This document shows positions 60,201 to 64,000 of a stretch of DNA of 64,000 nucleotides, piece after piece. Each line of letters opens with the position of its first letter. The first letter of the stretch is position 1. This DNA comes from Yamagishiella unicocca (taxonomy: Eukaryota > Chlorophyta > Chlorophyceae > Chlamydomonadales > Volvocaceae). The notes under the pieces were generated by a model that did no database searches, was not told the origin of the DNA, and saw only the letters and a list, made by a program, of their open reading frames with translations. The position numbers were made by a program, and so were the translations under genes. The stretch spans positions 1,364,001 to 1,428,000 of the forward strand of contig BDSL01000001.1 in assembly GCA_003116995.1 (NCBI GenBank). Reading direction: 5' to 3'.

Positions 60201-63200
60201 CTGCCACGTCATCGGTGTCGTACATGTAGAACTGCGGCGGCAGGAGCGTTCCCGCCAGGAACAGCAGCCGCGTGATGTGGAGCTGGCGCTGCATGGCGGC
60301 CGAGTGCCAGGGGCACAGCACCCGGCCGGCCATGGTGGGTATGGCGGCGGCAGCTTGGCAGCAGAGAGGCGCCGCCGCCGCCACCACCGCCGCCGCCAGC
60401 GGCCCGGTGGCCGCCGCCGGCTCGTCACGATGCACGGCTGCCGCCAGCTGGAGCGTGCCGTACAGGAAGGCGGCTGCGGCGACCTTCGCGGGGGGAGGGA
60501 AAGAGCGGAAGTAGGACGGACGGGGTTGCGATAGGGGCAGCTGCAGCAAGGAGCGCCGCCTGGTGCACGTGGAAAAGCTGAAGAAGCCGTCCACCGGCCC
60601 TAGCCGCAGCGGAAGATCGCAAAGGGGGAACACTACTTGGGGACCTGCCCCACGGACATAACCCACTAGGCGCTGTGCGGTCCCAGCGCAGGAGTCTCAC
60701 ACTGATCCAAGGCACCCAGCCGCGGCCCGCCGTTCGCCGTCCCGCCTGCCGACCCGTACCCGTCTCCTCTGTCGATCCACCGGTTGTATCCCACTCCGAC
60801 GGCACCCACCTGCAAGCAGCCCTGCGTCATGGCGCCCAGCCGCAGTCCCTTCTCGCCACTGTCATTCTCTGTCCCCCCGGAATGGGCCCCCAACACCGCC
60901 AGCGCCCATGACGCCAAAGCTCGCCCCACGACCGAACCCCCGCCACCAACGCCGCCTGCGCCCCGCTGTTGCTGCTGCTGCTGCTGCTCCTCCGGCGGCT
61001 GCGTTAGCTCCTGGCTGCCGCCGGCGGTGCTGCCGGCTGCGTCATCGCCGGCGCCGGAAGGCACCCTCAGCAGCGCGATGGCCAGGGCGTCTGTGGCGGA
61101 CACGGGTGGGAAGAGCTGCTGCTGCTGCTGCTGCTGTGGGTCGTCGGCTTGCAGCAGCCCCGAGGCCTCCACCACCAGCCGCACGTCTGCGAACGCGGAC
61201 TCTGTCCCCGCCACCGTCGACCAGTAGGTCGCCAGGAAGGACGCGACCGCCGCCAGGCAGGCCACGTGCGCGGCGGCGGGCGGCAGCAGCACCGCCGGGT
61301 GGGCTCCCAGCAGCGTGCGCAGCAGCCCGCCGCTGGGACCACCCGCGCCCGCGGTTGCTGGAGCAGCTGACCCGGCGGTGCTGGCGCTGCTGCCGGCGGC
61401 GGAAAGCAGCGGGACACACAGGTTGCAGCGGGCGACTGCGGCGGCGGCGACGCCGCCCAGCCCGGCGGACCGTAGCCACGCCAGCGCCTCCGCCGCCAGT
61501 ACCGCCGCCGCCCCCGGGCCCAACATGCTGCGGCCGATGGTGGCGTCGCCGCCAGCCACCGCCAGCGAGTGTCGTACCAGCGCCGCGAGCAGCAAGTATA
61601 CCTCCGCCGCCGTCAGCTGCCGCAGCGCCGCCGCCGAGGCGGCCGACGGCGTGCCGGACGCCGCCGGCGCCGCCGGGTCCTGACCCACCGGTGGCGGCAG
61701 CAGGTGGCAGAGGTTGCCGTACATATCGTCCAGGGAGGCCAGGGCGATGCCGTGGTGGGCGCAGGCGCGCCAGCAGCGGAGCGCCTCCAGCCGCAGGAGC
61801 TGCAGCGTCATGGGGGCGTCGCGGGGGCTCTGCTGCTGCGGGCCGCCGCCGCCGCCGCCGCTGGGTGCCGCCAGCAGAATGTACGCCTGGACGTGCGCCA
61901 GGAGGCCTGCGTGCAGGGCGGGCGCGGATCCACCAGGAGGTTCAAGACATAAGAGGTGGCGGGTCGTGAGGACATGTGGGCAAGTAGTCGCCATTGGCGG
62001 GCATCTCATCGTTCCCCGGGTGCTGCTTCCTTGTCTCTCTATCGTTGCCCCCAGGTTGTGGGCCCAGGCAGCACGCGGCAGCCACCCGCAGCCGCGTGCC
62101 TCCAAACACGCGCCGACATCCGCCAAGCTCTCCCCCGCCTCGACCCCCACGCCCCGGGGAGCCCCCGCCAGCTCACCCGCCGCCCTGACCAGCTGCGCCG
62201 CCACGGAGGAGGCGCAGCACAGCAGCCGCACCAACATCAGCGCCGCTACTTGCACCGCAGCCCCCAAAGGCCCTTGCCCCGGCACGGGCTGAGCTAACCG
62301 AGCGCCAGCTACCCGGCCGCCGCCGCCATTCACCCCCGCCGCGGCGCCGTCTGCTCCCACAGGTGGCCTCGGCGCCTCGGGCCCGTCCGCACTGACCCCC
62401 TCCAGGGAGGGCACAGCCTCGGCCTCGGGCTCCCATGCCGCCGCGACGGCCGCCGAGGGGTCCAGCAGTGCGCCCACCGCCGCCAGCAGGCCGGGCTCGC
62501 GCACCACCGCCAGCGCGGTTTCGGAGCCGGCGCGCGCTGCGGCGCACAGCACGGCCAGCAGCGGCAGCACGGCTCCGGGGGAGTGACGGGAGGCGAGGAG
62601 GTACCTGCGGTGGTGGCGGAGGATATGTGAATGCCGTTAAGACTCCATTGGGTGGCCGTGTGAAGGCTTGGCTGCCGGCCTCAGGCACACTGACCCAGAA
62701 GCGCCTGGCACGCGGCGACCCACGGGCTCGTACAAACTACCCCAACTCCTTTCGTACACCGGGTTTTTCTTGCAACCCAACAGACATCATGCAGCATTGC
62801 AGCTGCCCAGGCAGCTTGCAACTGAGGGCCCGGCCTACTTAACGCGCTCCCCGGACCTTGCGCTTGCTCTTGCTCCTGCCACTGCCCATCCCCGCGATGC
62901 CGCCCGGGGTCGCCACCCCCCCCTTTACCTGGCCCGCTGCAGGAGGCCCATCTGCAGCGCCCCAGCCACCGGGTCCACCAGAGCCACATCCTCGGGCGGG
63001 TCGGGCTCGTCGTCCGCGCCCGGGGCGGAAGGCGAGGGGGTGGACCCGGGGGGCGGCTGCGCTAGCGGCTGCGGCTCCCAGGGTGCGGTGATCCCGTGTC
63101 GTGACAGGTAGCCTCCAGGGGGGGCCGGCCAGCCGGTGGAAGGGCAGGCGTCCGCCATTTCGCCGGCGAGCAGCTCGGATTCGGAGCGCGCTAGCTGGCG

Positions 63201-64000
63201 GGGGAAAGAAGGTCAAGCGCGGCATCAAAAGTGACGTTAGCCGGGACAGAGGGCAATACACGTCGCCCTTCCGAGCTAACGCGCCGTGGCGAGCTTCCAA
63301 ATAGGAGACACAAGCCCTCGCTAGTCGCCCCGTCTTCCGATGCCCCAGCCAATCCCGGCAAGTCCCTTCGGGTCGCCGGCCAGAGCCGATCGCTCCACCG
63401 CCCAGCCGCCCAATCATGGTCGGCTGCCATCCCCAGCTCACCACCGCCGCCAGCGCCGCTGCCGCCGCCGCCACCACCGCCGGCCGGTCATCGTCCAGCG
63501 CCAGCCTGAGGTGCGACACCAGCCCCAGCTCGCTCACAAAGAACTGCCACACCTCCTGCCAGGACACACAGCAGGCAGGGGCACTGGGGAGAGGCGGGGG
63601 GAAGGGGGAGGAGAAGGGGCAACAGCCAATCGGCGCCCGGTCAGATATCCAGGAGGTTAGGAGGAGGTTCCAGGGCCAGTTGACATCATGCAAGAGGGGC
63701 AGGGCGGGCATTGCCGTACATATACCCGCCAGCGAGAACCGCTTTCCTCCGTGCACACGCTGTCTCCCTCCCCTCTCGCCGCCCTCCCCCTCGGCTGCGG
63801 GGCATCCACGGGTCTTCCTCGAGCCCTCCCCTCTTCCCAGTCTGCCCCTCCCAGCCGCCACCGCCCTCTCCCGCTGCCGCGCCGCGCACCTGCTCCGCAG
63901 CTGCTCCGAGATGGGCACGAACCGCCGCAACATCTGCCCAGGAGCCCACTCCCGCTCCCTCCCCTTGCCCGCCGCCTCCGCCACCGCCGCCCCACCCGGC
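57233..64000 (-). CDS. RPAP1: RPAP1/MINIYO-like RNA polymerase II-associated protein, 5' truncated by window end
   Basis: Exons from the minus strand: 63890 to beyond 64000, 63442-63555, 62929-63194, 60897-62604 (possibly with an intron at about 61940-62100), 59305-60483, 59061-59162, 58515-58673 and 57233-57931 (TAG). Phases agree. Conserved points match the RPAP1/IYO family in order: VWQFFVSELG...LRLALDDDRP, then EDVALVDPVAGALQMGLLQR, EALRCWRACAHHGIALASLD and MYGNLCHLLPPP, GSRMPAPGQWAMLEAH, CALMLSLGRE, WREPLVRWALAGLSQCYLGS, and DPAFLAALQRSLIEGDLDRA. RPAP1/MINIYO bridges Pol II and import/assembly factors; in plants it moves to the nucleus and switches cells into differentiation. The N-terminal RPAP1_N domain is not in the window. 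Two poly-Gln tracts interrupt the long exon (CTG runs at about 60965-60988 and 61115-61137). The extent of the exon 62604-60897 is the weakest point. Confidence 0.88.
60965..61137. repeat. Two CTG/CAG trinucleotide runs coding for poly-Gln
   Basis: CTG runs at about 60965-60988 and 61115-61137 encode Gln tracts of about seven residues each (minus strand) in the RPAP1-like protein. They are short, so length polymorphism is likely but not shown. Confidence 0.85.

Noticed and set aside
59212..60666. 484-codon frame beginning MGYVRGAGPQ treated as a separate gene
   Set aside because: Its left and right parts fit RPAP1 exons joined in phase at 60483 and 59305; the start region looks like intron.

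Overview
The window is nuclear DNA from a chlorophycean green alga, most likely volvocine (Chlamydomonas/Volvox relatives). This rests on many short, phase-consistent GT-AG introns in almost every gene, high exon GC with Ala/Gly/Gln-rich tracts, AT-richer introns and spacers, TGTAA-type poly(A) signals, and the gene content (beta-helix membrane protein, thylakoid-lumen precursor, Mo25, RPAP1/MINIYO). The species cannot be named from the sequence. I rebuilt gene models by hand by joining reading frames at splice sites whose phases agree; positions should be good to about 1-2 bases except where stated.

Layout from left to right. (1) About 464-9788, plus: 3' part of a large right-handed beta-helix (Pmp-like) protein with a Cys-rich module and about eight membrane spans; its 5' end is not resolved and may lie outside the window. 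(2) 11348-18065, plus: a complete ABCG half-transporter with 16 exons. (3) 19371-24845, minus: a three-RRM hnRNP Q/R (SYNCRIP)-like protein with a long Gly/Tyr/Arg-rich tail. (4) 26606-32013, plus: a flavin-containing monooxygenase with 15 exons. (5) 32947-34554, minus: a secreted single-FAS1-domain protein, convergent with the FMO. (6) 35268-36268, plus: a small predicted thylakoid-lumen protein. (7) 37610-41944, minus: an F-box plus Sel1-like repeat protein. (8) 42352-45826, plus: an SP1/MUL1-type membrane RING E3 ligase, divergent from (7) across only about 400 bp. (9) 47113-51141, minus: an Aurora-like Ser/Thr kinase with a very long low-complexity tail. (10) 52026-56139, minus: an Mo25/CAB39 scaffold. 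(11) 57233 to beyond 64000, minus: C-terminal two thirds or so of an RPAP1/MINIYO homologue, cut by the window end.

The genes do not form an operon-like system; this is an ordinary gene-dense algal locus. Three themes stand out: protein turnover (F-box protein beside a RING ligase), kinase signalling (Aurora-like kinase beside Mo25), and RNA or transcription (hnRNP-like, RPAP1).

The non-gene signal lies mainly in introns and spacers. It comprises a 24-bp minisatellite, a diverged repeat array of about 50 bp, a roughly 50-bp element present three times in and beside the FMO gene, and a 118-bp foldback element inside an Mo25 intron. I found no CRISPR array, rRNA, convincing tRNA or intact transposase, and nothing I can defend as a wholly new biological system.
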